Source: Streptomyces sp. NBC_00236
GTDB lineage: Bacteria; Actinomycetota; Actinomycetes; Streptomycetales; Streptomycetaceae
Direction: 5' to 3'
NCBI RefSeq assembly: GCF_036195045.1
Contig: NZ_CP108100.1
Span: forward strand, 7,316,001-7,380,000
DNA: 64,000 bases
The notes under the pieces are model-generated. The model saw only the letters and a program-made list of their open reading frames with translations, did no database searches and was not told the origin of the DNA. The position numbers were made by a program, and so were the translations under genes. This document shows, in pieces, positions 9,501-17,403 of the stretch. The stretch's first letter is position 1. Every line of letters starts with the position of its first letter.

Positions 9501-10229
9501 GGCACCATGAAGGGTGACCACCCGATCACCTGGTGCCAGGCCTACGAGGGCGGCCGTTCCTTCTACACCGGACTCGGCCACACCAAGGAGTCGTACGCCG
9601 ACGCGGACTTCCGGCAGCTCCTCCTCGGCGGCGTGCGCTACGCCGCGGGCCAGGTCAAGGGCGACTGCAAGCCCGACACCGGCTACCGGTCCCTGTTCAA
9701 CGGCAAGACGCTCGAAGGCTGGAAGCAGGCAGGGCCCGGAAAGTTCAACGTCGTCGACGGCGAACTGCGCTCCGAAGGCGGCATGGGCCTGCTGACCTAC
9801 CAGGCCAAGGAGCTGAAGTCGTACTCCCTGAAGCTCGACTGGAAGCTGACGGGCGACTCCAACTCCGGCGTCTTCGTCGGCTTCCCGGAGTCCGACGACC
9901 CCTGGTCCGCGGTGAACAACGGCTACGAGGTCCAGATCGACGCCTCCGACGCCGTCGACCGCACCACCGGCTCCATCTACACCTTCAAGGCGGCCAACAT
10001 CAAGGCACGCGACCAGGTGCTGAGGCCGCCCGGCCAGTGGAACAGCTACGAGATCAAGGTCCAGGGTGAACGGCTCCAGATCTTCCTCAACGGAGTGAAG
10101 ATCAACGACTTCACCAACACCGACCCGGTCCGCAGCCTCAAGGACGGCTACATCGGCCTCCAGAACCACGGGGCGGACGACCAGGCGTCCTTCCGCAACA
10201 TCCAGCTGAAGGAACTGCCCTCGGCGTAG
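6510..10229 (+). CDS. Giant secreted multidomain sugar-processing protein (GSDH-PKD-CBM-ThuA-DUF1080)
   Basis: A 1239-residue secreted protein. A basic N-terminus and hydrophobic segment end at AAAH near residue 42. About 55-500 is a glucose/sorbosone dehydrogenase-type beta-propeller (MSLAVLPDRSVLHTSRSGEL, GDIDFDADGNLYLSTGDD). About 505-583 is a PKD domain (YAWDFGDGG). About 700-822 is a CBM6-like carbohydrate-binding domain (DDWISFKPYIL). About 832-1050 is a ThuA domain (GGYMGVHAAADTEYDW). About 1057-1239 is a DUF1080/3-keto-disaccharide hydrolase-like domain (FNGKTLEGWK). The GTG start has GGAGG 8 bases upstream. A hairpin terminator follows, so it is probably its own unit. I infer extracellular oxidation or cleavage of glycosides feeding the upstream transporter. 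Confidence 0.88.
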   Translation: MHRTRSKARTRLRLRKSLALFTGGLLAAATLSISATAGTAAAHDDHPAQAAEAEDFQQVTLAKGAAETGEPMSLAVLPDRSVLHTSRSGELRITDSAGNTRISGVIPVYSHDEEGLQGIGVDPHFSENRAIYLYYAPPLDTPAGDAPETGSAADFAPFDGVNRLSRFVLNEDGTLDLGSEKKVLDVKTSRGMCCHVGGDIDFDADGNLYLSTGDDTNPFASDGFSPIDERPDRNPAFDARRSAGSTNDLRGKILRIKVADDGSYTVPDGNLFAPGTDKTRPEIYAMGFRNPFRFSVDKATGIVYVGDYGPDAGAADPKRGPAGQVEFARVTKAGNFGWPYCTGDNDPYLDYDFATKTSGAAFDCAAPKNTSPHNTGLVDLPPAQAAWIPYDGASVPEFGTGSESPMGGPVYHYDADLDSPVKFPEAYDGDFFAGEFGRQWIKRIEQDADGKVQSINDIPWSGTQIMDMAFGPDGALYVLDYGLSWFGGDENSALYRIENATGGRSPIAEAAASKTSGVAPLKVQFSSAGTTDGDGDALTYAWDFGDGGTSTAVNPAYTYRKNGTYTATVTAKDPTGRTGAASVHVTVGNTAPKVNLELPGDGQLFAFGDEVPFKVTVTDPEDGTIDCSKVEVRFVLGHDSHGHPITTAHGCTGTITTKMDGGHDPNADIFGVIDASYTDGGGGGQAALTGHDQAQLQPRHRQAEHFSNSSGINTFDKANAEGGKTVGDIHNDDWISFKPYILGDSTKLTARISSGGVGGFLEVRSGSATGTILGSAPVPVTGGWETFQDIDVPLRGVPKKATELFLVFKGGEGALYDIDNFELSNTPPDKTAKRVLVFSKTAGFRHDAIPEGIAALKELGKSSNITVDATEEAGQFTTSNLARYDAVVFMSTTGDVLNADQQKAFENYIATGGGYMGVHAAADTEYDWSFYGGLVGAYFAGHPAIQPVTVRVEDHKHPATAHLGDAWERTDELYNYRTNPRDKVKVLATLDETTYTGGTMKGDHPITWCQAYEGGRSFYTGLGHTKESYADADFRQLLLGGVRYAAGQVKGDCKPDTGYRSLFNGKTLEGWKQAGPGKFNVVDGELRSEGGMGLLTYQAKELKSYSLKLDWKLTGDSNSGVFVGFPESDDPWSAVNNGYEVQIDASDAVDRTTGSIYTFKAANIKARDQVLRPPGQWNSYEIKVQGERLQIFLNGVKINDFTNTDPVRSLKDGYIGLQNHGADDQASFRNIQLKELPSA

Positions 10230-10244
10230 GGCACCCACCCAGCC

Positions 10245-10280
10245 GGCGGCGGGCGGGGCACACACACCCCGCCCGCCGCC
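10245..10280 (+). terminator. Factor-independent-type hairpin after the giant secreted protein
   Basis: A perfect 14-bp GC stem (10245-10258 pairs with 10267-10280) with the loop CACACACA, 15 bases after the stop. It lacks a T tract, as is usual in Streptomyces. Confidence 0.75.
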
Positions 10281-10336
10281 CGCGGCCCCTCACGTACAGC
10301 ACACCCCGCCCGCCGCCCGCGGCCCTCACGTACAGC
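10264..10336. repeat. Two tandem copies of a 36-37-bp GC-rich unit
   Basis: The unit beginning ACACCCCGCCCGCC and ending CACGTACAGC occurs at 10264-10300 and again at 10301-10336, differing by one C. The first copy forms the right arm of the preceding terminator. It appears to be a recent local duplication in the gap before the inositol-phosphate-synthase-like gene. Confidence 0.85.
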
Positions 10337-10382
10337 GCCACCAGCTCTGCCCAGCCAGGACCCCCAGCCAGGGAGGCAGCCC

Positions 10383-11501
10383 GTGTCAGCACACGCCGTT
10401 CGTACCGGAGTCTGGTTCATCGGAGCACGCGGCTCCGTCGCCACCACCGCCACGGCGGGGTGCGCAGCGGTCGCGGCGGGACTCCACCCGGCCGCCGGCA
10501 TGGTCACGGAGACCGCCCCGTTCGCCGACAGCGGCCTGCCACCCGTGGCCTCCCTCGTTTTCGGCGGCCACGACACCCTGGACTGCCCCCTCCCCAAACG
10601 GGCCGAGGCGCTCGCCGCCGGGGGAGTGCTCCCGCACGGTCTCCCTTCGGCCGTGCGGTCCGAACTCGCCTCCGCCGACGCGGAGATACGCACCGGCGGC
10701 CCCCTCCCCGGCGACACCCGTACCGACGAGGAGCTCATCGCGGCGTTCGCCGCCGACCTCATGGACTTCGGCAGCCGCAACCGCCTGGCCAGGACCGTCG
10801 TCGTCAACGTCTCCTCGACCGAACCGGCACCCGCCCCCGACGCCACACGGCTGCCCGCCAGCTCGCTCTACGCGGCCGCCGCGCTCCGGGCCGGCTGCCC
10901 GTACGTGAACTTCACCCCCTCCACCGGGCTGCACGCACCCGCCCTCCAGGACGCCGTGGCGGCCTCCGGACTTCCTCACGCGGGCCGCGACGGCAAGACG
11001 GGCCAGACACTGCTGCGCTCCGTTCTCGCCCCGATGTTCGTCCAGCGCGCCCTGCCCGTACGCGCCTGGTCCGGCACCAACCTGCTGGGCGGCGGGGACG
11101 GCGCGGCGCTCGCCGACCCGGCCGCCGCCGCCGCGAAGAACGCCGGCAAGGAACGCGTCCTCGCCGACACCCTCGGCGCCGCCCCCGAGGGCGAGGTCCA
11201 CATCGACGACGTCCCGGCGCTCGGCGACTGGAAGACAGCCTGGGACCACATCGCGTTCGACGGGTTCCTCGGAGCCCGCATGGTGCTCCAGACCACCTGG
11301 CAGGGCTGCGACTCCGCCCTCGCCGCGCCCCTGGTGCTCGACCTGGCCCGGCTGCTGGCCCGGTCCCACGAGATGGGCCTGACCGGCCCGCGGCCCGAAC
11401 TCGGCTTCTACTTCAAGGACCCGGACGGCGGTCCCGCCGCGCTCTCCGAGCAGTACCTGGCGCTGCTCGCCTTCGCCGAACAGCTGCGCGGCGAGCAGTG
11501 A
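10383..11501 (+). CDS. Inositol-3-phosphate synthase family protein, first gene of the ebo-type operon
   Basis: A 372-residue member of the myo-inositol-1-phosphate synthase family. NAD-binding segment GARGSVATT is at 14-22. Later family blocks are SSTEP, PYVNFTPS, GKTGQTLLRSVLAPMF and RAWSGTNLLGGGDG. The canonical enzyme converts glucose 6-phosphate to inositol 3-phosphate using NAD. Sequence divergence and genetic context leave room for a different cyclitol product. The GTG start follows AGGGAGGC by 5-8 bases. Its stop overlaps the next start (GTGA). It occupies the slot where ebo clusters usually carry a sugar-phosphate-cyclase (EboD) gene. Confidence 0.87.
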   Translation: MSAHAVRTGVWFIGARGSVATTATAGCAAVAAGLHPAAGMVTETAPFADSGLPPVASLVFGGHDTLDCPLPKRAEALAAGGVLPHGLPSAVRSELASADAEIRTGGPLPGDTRTDEELIAAFAADLMDFGSRNRLARTVVVNVSSTEPAPAPDATRLPASSLYAAAALRAGCPYVNFTPSTGLHAPALQDAVAASGLPHAGRDGKTGQTLLRSVLAPMFVQRALPVRAWSGTNLLGGGDGAALADPAAAAAKNAGKERVLADTLGAAPEGEVHIDDVPALGDWKTAWDHIAFDGFLGARMVLQTTWQGCDSALAAPLVLDLARLLARSHEMGLTGPRPELGFYFKDPDGGPAALSEQYLALLAFAEQLRGEQ

Positions 11502-12382
11502 CCGTACGCGCCTGGGCGGAACTGCTCAGGATCTCCGCCCTGTTCACCGTGCCGGGCGACGCCCTCGCGGGCGCGGCGGCCGTCGGTCTGCGGCCCAACC
11601 GCTCCACCGCCCTCGCCGTCGGCGCCTCGCTCTGCCTGTACGAGGCGGGCATGGCCCTCAACGACTGGGCCGACCGCGACGAGGACGCCATCGACCGCCC
11701 GCACCGGCCGATTCCCTCGGGCCGGATCTCGCCCCGCGCCGCCCTCACGGCGGCCGGCGCCCTGACCGGTGCCGGTCTGGTGCTCGCCGCCCGCGCGGGC
11801 CGCCCGGCCCTCGCCGCGGCCACCGGCCTCGCGGCCACCGTCTGGGCGTACGACCTGCGCCTCAAGCACACCCCGGCGGGCCCGGCCGCCATGGCGGCGG
11901 CGCGTGGCCTGGACCTGCTGCTGGGCGCGGCGGCCACGGGAGCTGCCCCGTCGGCCCGATCGGCCCGCGCCGCGCTGACCGCCGCCGCCCTGCTGAGCAC
12001 CCACACCTACGCGGTCACCGCCGTCTCGCGCCACGAGACGCAGGGCGGCTCCACCACCGCGCCGCTCGCCGCACTCGCGGCCGTGGCCGGGATCGGCGGC
12101 GCCGTGGTGCAGGAGCGGCAGGGCCCCCGGAACGCCCCCGGCCGGCTCCTGCTCACCGGTCTCACCGGTGCCTACCTCCGCACCGCCGCACGCCCCCTCG
12201 TGCACGCCGCGCTCAACCCGTCGCCGCCCCTCACCCAGCGCGCCGTCGGCAGCGGCATCCGGGCGATGATCCCGCTCCAGGCCGCGCTCGCCGCCCGCGC
12301 CGGAGCAGCGGGTTCCGCGCTCGCCGTGATGGGCCTCGTCCCGCTCGCCCGCGCTCTCTCCCGGAAGGTGAGCCCCACATGA
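11498..12382 (+). CDS. UbiA-family prenyltransferase (EboC-like)
   Basis: A 294-residue polytopic membrane protein starting at a GTG that overlaps the previous stop. The first aspartate-rich motif NDWADRDEDAIDRPHRP is at 55-71, and YDLRLK lies in the loop of the second half. These residues bind the Mg-prenyl diphosphate in UbiA enzymes, which attach isoprenoid chains to polar acceptors. In ebo clusters this gene is EboC, proposed to help move a precursor to the periplasm. Linking a prenyl carrier to an inositol-phosphate-like head group is my inference. The final ATGA overlap couples it to the TIM-barrel gene. Confidence 0.87.
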   Translation: MTVRAWAELLRISALFTVPGDALAGAAAVGLRPNRSTALAVGASLCLYEAGMALNDWADRDEDAIDRPHRPIPSGRISPRAALTAAGALTGAGLVLAARAGRPALAAATGLAATVWAYDLRLKHTPAGPAAMAAARGLDLLLGAAATGAAPSARSARAALTAAALLSTHTYAVTAVSRHETQGGSTTAPLAALAAVAGIGGAVVQERQGPRNAPGRLLLTGLTGAYLRTAARPLVHAALNPSPPLTQRAVGSGIRAMIPLQAALAARAGAAGSALAVMGLVPLARALSRKVSPT

Positions 12383-13233
12383 CCCTCCGCCTCGGCTACG
12401 GAACCAACGGTCTCACCGACCTCCGCCTGGACGACGCCCTCGGGCTCCTCGCCGACCTCGGCTACGACGGCGTCGGCCTGACCCTCGACCACATGCACCT
12501 CGACCCGATGGCCCCGGACCTCGCCGCCCGCACCCGCCACGTCGCGGCCCGGCTCCAGGAGCTGGGGCTCGGCGTCACCGTGGAGACCGGGGCCCGCTAC
12601 GTCCTCGACCCGCGCCGCAAGCACGGCCCCTCGCTCCTGGACCCGGACCCCGACGCCCGCGCGGCCAGGACCGCCATGCTCGTCCGGGCCGTCGACGTCG
12701 CCGCCGGCCTCGGTGCCCACGCCGTGCACTGCTTCAGCGGCGTCACGCCCCCGGACACCGCACCCGACACCGCCTGGCAGCGGCTCACCGGCTCCCTCGC
12801 CCCGGTCCTCGACGCGGCGGACCGGGCCGGGGTGCCCCTCGCCATCGAGCCGGAGCCCGGACACCTCCTCGCCAACCTCGCCGACTTCCACCACCTCCGG
12901 GTCCTGAGCGGCGACCCCGAACCCCTCGGGCTCACCCTCGACATCGGCCACTGCCAGTGCCTGGAGCCCGCGCTGCCCGTCGACTGCGTACGCGACGCCG
13001 CCCCCTGGCTGCGCCACGTCCAGATCGAGGACATGCGCCGCGGTGTCCACGAGCACCTGCCCTTCGGCGACGGCGAGATCGACTTCCCGCCCGTCCTCGC
13101 CGCACTCGACGCCCTCGGGAGGAGCGGATACGCCGGCCTCACCGTCGTCGAACTGCCCCGCCACTCCCACGCGGGCCCCGAACTCGCCCGCACCTCGCTC
13201 GACTTCCTGAACAAGCACCGCCCACCGAACTGA
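12379..13233 (+). CDS. Sugar phosphate isomerase/epimerase, xylose-isomerase-like TIM barrel
   Basis: A 284-residue TIM barrel. Metal-ligand blocks are AIEPEPGHLL, LTLDIGHCQC, HVQIEDM and VVELPRHS. The start overlaps the UbiA stop by four bases. Proteins of this superfamily isomerise or epimerise sugars and inosoles. Its place between UbiA and EboA suggests it modifies the head group made by the synthase gene at the front of the operon. Substrate unknown. Confidence 0.85.
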   Translation: MTLRLGYGTNGLTDLRLDDALGLLADLGYDGVGLTLDHMHLDPMAPDLAARTRHVAARLQELGLGVTVETGARYVLDPRRKHGPSLLDPDPDARAARTAMLVRAVDVAAGLGAHAVHCFSGVTPPDTAPDTAWQRLTGSLAPVLDAADRAGVPLAIEPEPGHLLANLADFHHLRVLSGDPEPLGLTLDIGHCQCLEPALPVDCVRDAAPWLRHVQIEDMRRGVHEHLPFGDGEIDFPPVLAALDALGRSGYAGLTVVELPRHSHAGPELARTSLDFLNKHRPPN

Positions 13234-13254
13234 GACCGCCGAAGGGAGCACACC

Positions 13255-13932
13255 ATGACGCAGAACCCGACGGCCCCGCTCCTGTCCCGCAAGGAACTCG
13301 ACACCTCGCTCGGCGGAGCCGCACGCGCCTGGCTCGACGAAGCCCTCGCCGAAGCCGCCCACGCCGCAGCCCACGCGGACACCGAACCCTCCGACAGCTA
13401 CGCCGTACCGCCGTGGGAGCTGCGGTACGCCGCCGCCGGCCGGCACTGCGGACTCGAACACGCCGACTCCGTACGCGCCCTGCTGCTCACCGAGGCCCAC
13501 GCCGGGCTGCCCGCCCTGACCCGCCTCTACGAACAGGGCACCGCCGCCGAACGCCGGGCCGTCCTGCGCACCCTGCCCGCACTGGACCTCGGCCCGACCG
13601 CCCTGCCGCTCGTCGAGGACGCCCTGCGCACCAACGACACCACCCTCATCGCCGCGGCCGTCGGCCCCTACGCCGCCGCCCACCTCGACCCGCACAGCTG
13701 GCGCCACGCCGTCCTCAAGTGCCTGTTCACCGGCGTCCCGGTCGAGGCCGTCGCCGAGCTGGCCCGAAGATCGCGGGGCGACGCCGAACTTGCCAGGATG
13801 CTGGGCGACTTCGCGTCCGAACGCATCGCGGCCGGCCGCCCCGTCCCCGCCGGTCTGCACCACGTACTCGCCCTCACGGCCCCCGGCCCCGCCGCACCCA
13901 CGGTCCCCACGGCCTCGACGCAGGAGTCCTGA
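13255..13932 (+). CDS. EboA domain protein
   Basis: A 225-residue alpha-helical protein rich in alanine and leucine, with HEAT-like hydrophobic repeats and the block YAVPPWELRYAAAGR. I identify it as EboA from its size and from its place before a TatD-like and an EboE-like gene. No catalytic motif is visible and no biochemical function is established for the family. AAGGGAG lies 10 bases before the ATG. Its stop overlaps the next start as TGATG. Confidence 0.75.
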   Translation: MTQNPTAPLLSRKELDTSLGGAARAWLDEALAEAAHAAAHADTEPSDSYAVPPWELRYAAAGRHCGLEHADSVRALLLTEAHAGLPALTRLYEQGTAAERRAVLRTLPALDLGPTALPLVEDALRTNDTTLIAAAVGPYAAAHLDPHSWRHAVLKCLFTGVPVEAVAELARRSRGDAELARMLGDFASERIAAGRPVPAGLHHVLALTAPGPAAPTVPTASTQES

Positions 13933-14780
13933 TGCGCATCTTCGACCCCCACATCCACATGACCTCCCGCACCACGGACGACTATCAGGCGATGTACGAC
14001 GCCGGGGTCCGCGCGCTCGTCGAACCCTCCTTCTGGCTGGGCCAGCCCCGTACGTCGCCGGCCAGCTTCTTCGACTACTTCGACGCCCTGCTCGGCTGGG
14101 AGCCGTTCCGCGCCGCCCAGTACGGCATCGCCCACCACTGCACGCTCGCCCTCAACCCCAAAGAGGCGAACGACCCCCGCTGCACCCCCGTCCTCGACGC
14201 ACTGCCCCGTTACCTCGTCAAGGACTCCGTCGTCGCCGTCGGGGAGATCGGCTACGACTCGATGACCCCGGCCGAGGACCACGCACTGGCCGCCCAGCTC
14301 CAGCTCGCCGCCGACCACGGGCTGCCCGCGCTCGTCCACACCCCGCACCGCGACAAGCTCGCGGGCCTGCGCCGCACCATCGACGTCGTACGCGAATCCG
14401 GCCTCGCCCCCGAACGGGTGCTGCTCGACCACCTCAACGAGACGACCGTGAAGGACGCTCGCGACAGCGGGTGCTGGGCCGGGTTCTCCATCTACCCCGA
14501 CACCAAGATGGACGAGGACCGCATGGTCGCCGTCCTCCGGCTCCACGGCACCGAGAAGGTCCTCGTCAACTCCGCCGCCGACTGGGGCAGAAGCGATCCG
14601 CTGAAGACCCGCCGGGTCGGTGACGCGATGCTCGCCGCGGGCTTCACCGAGGACGACGTCGACCAGGTCCTGTGGCGCAACCCCGTCGCCTTCTACGGCC
14701 AGAGCGGCCGCCTCCAGCTCGACACGGCCGCCCCCCAGCCGCTCCACGAGGGCAACTCCATTCTCCGCGGCGGGGAGTGA
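13932..14780 (+). CDS. TatD-like metal-dependent hydrolase (EboB-like)
   Basis: A 282-residue amidohydrolase-fold protein. The metal ligands of TatD enzymes are present: DPHIH (H7, H9), VGEIGYD, VHTPHR, LLDHLNE and SAADWG. It lacks a signal peptide, so it should act in the cytoplasm. In ebo clusters the TatD-like member is EboB. Translation is coupled to EboA by the TGATG overlap. The substrate may be a phosphate or lactone intermediate rather than DNA; that is inference. Confidence 0.85.
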   Translation: MRIFDPHIHMTSRTTDDYQAMYDAGVRALVEPSFWLGQPRTSPASFFDYFDALLGWEPFRAAQYGIAHHCTLALNPKEANDPRCTPVLDALPRYLVKDSVVAVGEIGYDSMTPAEDHALAAQLQLAADHGLPALVHTPHRDKLAGLRRTIDVVRESGLAPERVLLDHLNETTVKDARDSGCWAGFSIYPDTKMDEDRMVAVLRLHGTEKVLVNSAADWGRSDPLKTRRVGDAMLAAGFTEDDVDQVLWRNPVAFYGQSGRLQLDTAAPQPLHEGNSILRGGE

Positions 14781-14784
14781 GGCC

Positions 14785-15960
14785 ATGCGCTTCCGTCACC
14801 CCGACGGCTCCGTCGTACACCTCGCCTACTGCACCAACGTGCACCCCGCCGAGACCCTCGACGGCGTCCGCACCCAACTGCGCGACCACTGCGAACCCGT
14901 ACGCAAACGGCTCGGCCGCGACCGCCTCGGCATCGGCCTCTGGCTCGCCCGGGACGCCGCCCGCACCCTGATCAACGACCCCTCCCAGCTGCGGTCCCTG
15001 AGCGCCGAACTCGACCGCCGCGGCCTCGAAGTCGTCACCCTCAACGGCTTCCCGTACGAAGGGTTCGGCGCCGAGGAGGTCAAGTACCGGGTGTACAAGC
15101 CCGACTGGACCGACCCCGAGCGCCTGGCCCACACCACCGATCTCGCCCGGCTCCTCGCCACGCTCCTGCCGGACGACGTCACCGAGGGCACCATCTCCAC
15201 CCTCCCGCTCGCCTGGCGCACCCCGTACACGGGCGACCCCGAAGCGGCCCGCACCGCTCTCGCCGCACTCACCACCCTCGGCGAACGCCTCGACGCACTC
15301 GCCGAACTCACGGGCAAGTCCATCCGGATCGGCCTCGAACCCGAACCCGGATGCACGGTCGAGACCACCGCCGACGCCATCGCCCCCCTCACCGCCGTCG
15401 GCCACCCCCGCATCGGCGTCTGCATCGACACCTGCCACCTCGCCACCTCCTTCGAGGACCCGGGTACCGCAGTCGATGCGCTCACCGCGGCCGGCATCCC
15501 CGCCGTCAAGGCCCAGCTCTCCGCGGCCCTGCACGCCGAACACCCCCACCTCCCCGAAGTGCGCACCGCCCTCGCCGCCTTCGCCGAACCCCGCTTCCTG
15601 CACCAGACCCGGATCGCCACCGCAGCCGGACTGCGCGGCACCGACGACCTCGACGAAGCCGTCACCGGCGAGGCCCTGCCCGACAGCGCACCGTGGCGCG
15701 CGCACTTCCACGTACCCCTGCACGCACCGCCCGCGCCCCCGCTCACCTCCACCCTTCCCGTCCTGCGCGCCACGCTGAGCCGGCTCGTCGGCGGTGCGCA
15801 CCCACTCACCCGGCACCTGGAGGTCGAGACGTACACCTGGCAGGCGCTCCCGTCGGAACTTCGCCCCCGCACCCGCGCCCAGCTCGCCGACGGCATCGCC
15901 GCCGAACTCACCCTCGCCCGCGACCTCCTGGTCGACCTCGGTCTCAAGGAGCTGCCATGA
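14785..15960 (+). CDS. EboE-like metabolite traffic protein
   Basis: A 391-residue TIM-barrel-like protein beginning MRFRHPDGSVVHLAYCTNVHP, four bases after the EboB-like stop. It shows xylose-isomerase-like segments LEPEPGCTVETTADAI and IGVCIDTCHLATSFEDP. The block TNVHPAETLDGV and the long C-terminal half (RFLHQTRIATAAG, LEVETYTWQAL) fit the EboE family. The final ATGA overlaps the EboF-like gene. The molecular role of EboE is not known; family evidence only implicates the cluster in precursor transport. Confidence 0.83.
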   Translation: MRFRHPDGSVVHLAYCTNVHPAETLDGVRTQLRDHCEPVRKRLGRDRLGIGLWLARDAARTLINDPSQLRSLSAELDRRGLEVVTLNGFPYEGFGAEEVKYRVYKPDWTDPERLAHTTDLARLLATLLPDDVTEGTISTLPLAWRTPYTGDPEAARTALAALTTLGERLDALAELTGKSIRIGLEPEPGCTVETTADAIAPLTAVGHPRIGVCIDTCHLATSFEDPGTAVDALTAAGIPAVKAQLSAALHAEHPHLPEVRTALAAFAEPRFLHQTRIATAAGLRGTDDLDEAVTGEALPDSAPWRAHFHVPLHAPPAPPLTSTLPVLRATLSRLVGGAHPLTRHLEVETYTWQALPSELRPRTRAQLADGIAAELTLARDLLVDLGLKELP

Positions 15961-17354
15961 CCACCGCCTGGGCGGCCGGCCAACCCACCCCTCTCCTCGT
16001 CCTCGACGTCGTCGGGCTCACCCCGCGCCTCCTCGACCACATGCCCCACCTCAAGGCCCTGGGACAGTCCGGCACCCAGGCCCCGCTCGGCACGGTGCTG
16101 CCCGCCGTCACCTGCGCCGCCCAGTCCACCTTCCTCACCGGCACCACCCCCGCCGAACACGGCATCGTCGCCAACGGGTGGTACTTCCGCGAGCTGGGCG
16201 ACGTCCTCCTGTGGCGCCAGCACAACGGACTCGTCGCCGGCGACAAGCTCTGGGACGCCGCCCGGCGGACCCACCCCGGCTACACCGTCGCCAACATCTG
16301 CTGGTGGTACGCCATGGGTGCCGACACGGACTACACCGTCACCCCGCGCCCCGTCTACTACGCCGACGGCCGCAAGGAACCCGACTGCTACACCCGGCCG
16401 CCGGCCCTCCACGACGAACTCACCGAAAAACTCGGCACCTTCCCCCTCTTCCACTTCTGGGGACCCGGCGCCGACCTCGTCTCCTCCCAGTGGATCATCG
16501 ACGCCACCCGCCACATCCTCGACAGCCGCCACCCCGACCTCGCCCTGTGCTACCTCCCGCACCTGGACTACGACCTCCAGCGCTACGGCCCCGACGACCC
16601 CCGCGCCTTCCGGGCCGCCGCCGACCTCGACCGGGCCGTGGCCCCGCTCCTGGACGACGCCCGCCGCGAGGGACGCACCGTCGTCGCGCTGTCCGAGTAC
16701 GGCATCACCCGGGTCGACCGGCCCGTCGACATCAACCGGGCGCTGCGCCGCGCCGGACTCCTGGAAGTCCACACCCAGGACGGCATGGAGTACCTGGACC
16801 CGATGGCGTCGCGCGCCTTCGCTGTCGCCGACCACCAGATCGCGCACATCTACGTACGCCGTCCCGAGGACCTCGAAGCGGCCCGCGAAGCCCTGGCCGG
16901 CCTTCCCGGCATCGAGCAACTCCTCGACGACGAGGGCAAGAAGGCGCAGGGCCTGGACCACCCGCGCTCCGGCGAGCTGGTCGCCGTGGCCGAACCGGAC
17001 GCCTGGTTCACGTACTACTACTGGCTCGACGACGACCGCGCCCCCGACTTCGCGCAGCTCGTCGAGATCCACCGCAAACCCGGCTACGACCCCGTCGAGC
17101 TCTTCATGGACCCCCAGGACCCCTATGTCCGGGTCAAGGCGGTCACGGCCGTCGCCCGCAAGAAGCTCGGCATGCGCTACCGCATGGCGGTCGTACCGCT
17201 CGACCCGTCACCCATCCGGGGCAGCCACGGCCGCCTCCCCCCGAGCGACGAAGAAGGGCCGCTCATCCTCTGCTCCACCCCCCACGCGTTCACCGGACCC
17301 GTCCGGGCCACCGAAGTGAAGTCCCTGCTCCTCACGCTGGCCGGCCTCGAATGA
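15957..17354 (+). CDS. Nucleotide pyrophosphatase/phosphodiesterase-like protein (EboF-like)
   Basis: A 465-residue alkaline-phosphatase-superfamily protein. D17 in VLDVVG and T52 in LPAVTCAAQSTFLTG match the first metal ligand and nucleophile of NPP enzymes, and PAEHGI follows as expected. Two usual zinc-ligand blocks differ: the DHG motif reads LSEYGI (245-250), and the loop before YGP reads LDYDLQRYGP without the usual histidine. It has no signal peptide, unlike most NPPs, so it should be cytoplasmic. Last gene of the overlapped run; 49 bases separate it from the next gene. Confidence 0.82.
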   Translation: MTTAWAAGQPTPLLVLDVVGLTPRLLDHMPHLKALGQSGTQAPLGTVLPAVTCAAQSTFLTGTTPAEHGIVANGWYFRELGDVLLWRQHNGLVAGDKLWDAARRTHPGYTVANICWWYAMGADTDYTVTPRPVYYADGRKEPDCYTRPPALHDELTEKLGTFPLFHFWGPGADLVSSQWIIDATRHILDSRHPDLALCYLPHLDYDLQRYGPDDPRAFRAAADLDRAVAPLLDDARREGRTVVALSEYGITRVDRPVDINRALRRAGLLEVHTQDGMEYLDPMASRAFAVADHQIAHIYVRRPEDLEAAREALAGLPGIEQLLDDEGKKAQGLDHPRSGELVAVAEPDAWFTYYYWLDDDRAPDFAQLVEIHRKPGYDPVELFMDPQDPYVRVKAVTAVARKKLGMRYRMAVVPLDPSPIRGSHGRLPPSDEEGPLILCSTPHAFTGPVRATEVKSLLLTLAGLE

Positions 17355-17403
17355 GACCGGCCCGTTCACAGCGCTGCGAGCATCTTCGAGAAGGAGAGAG
17401 ACC

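Noticed and set aside
7074..10265. A 1063-codon minus-strand opening opposite the giant secreted protein
   Set aside because: It is Val/Gly/Asp-rich with no family pattern, and the plus strand carries clear domains.
14826..17072. A long minus-strand opening opposite EboE and EboF
   Set aside because: Low-complexity Gly/Ala/Arg sequence and no ribosome site; the plus genes are coherent.
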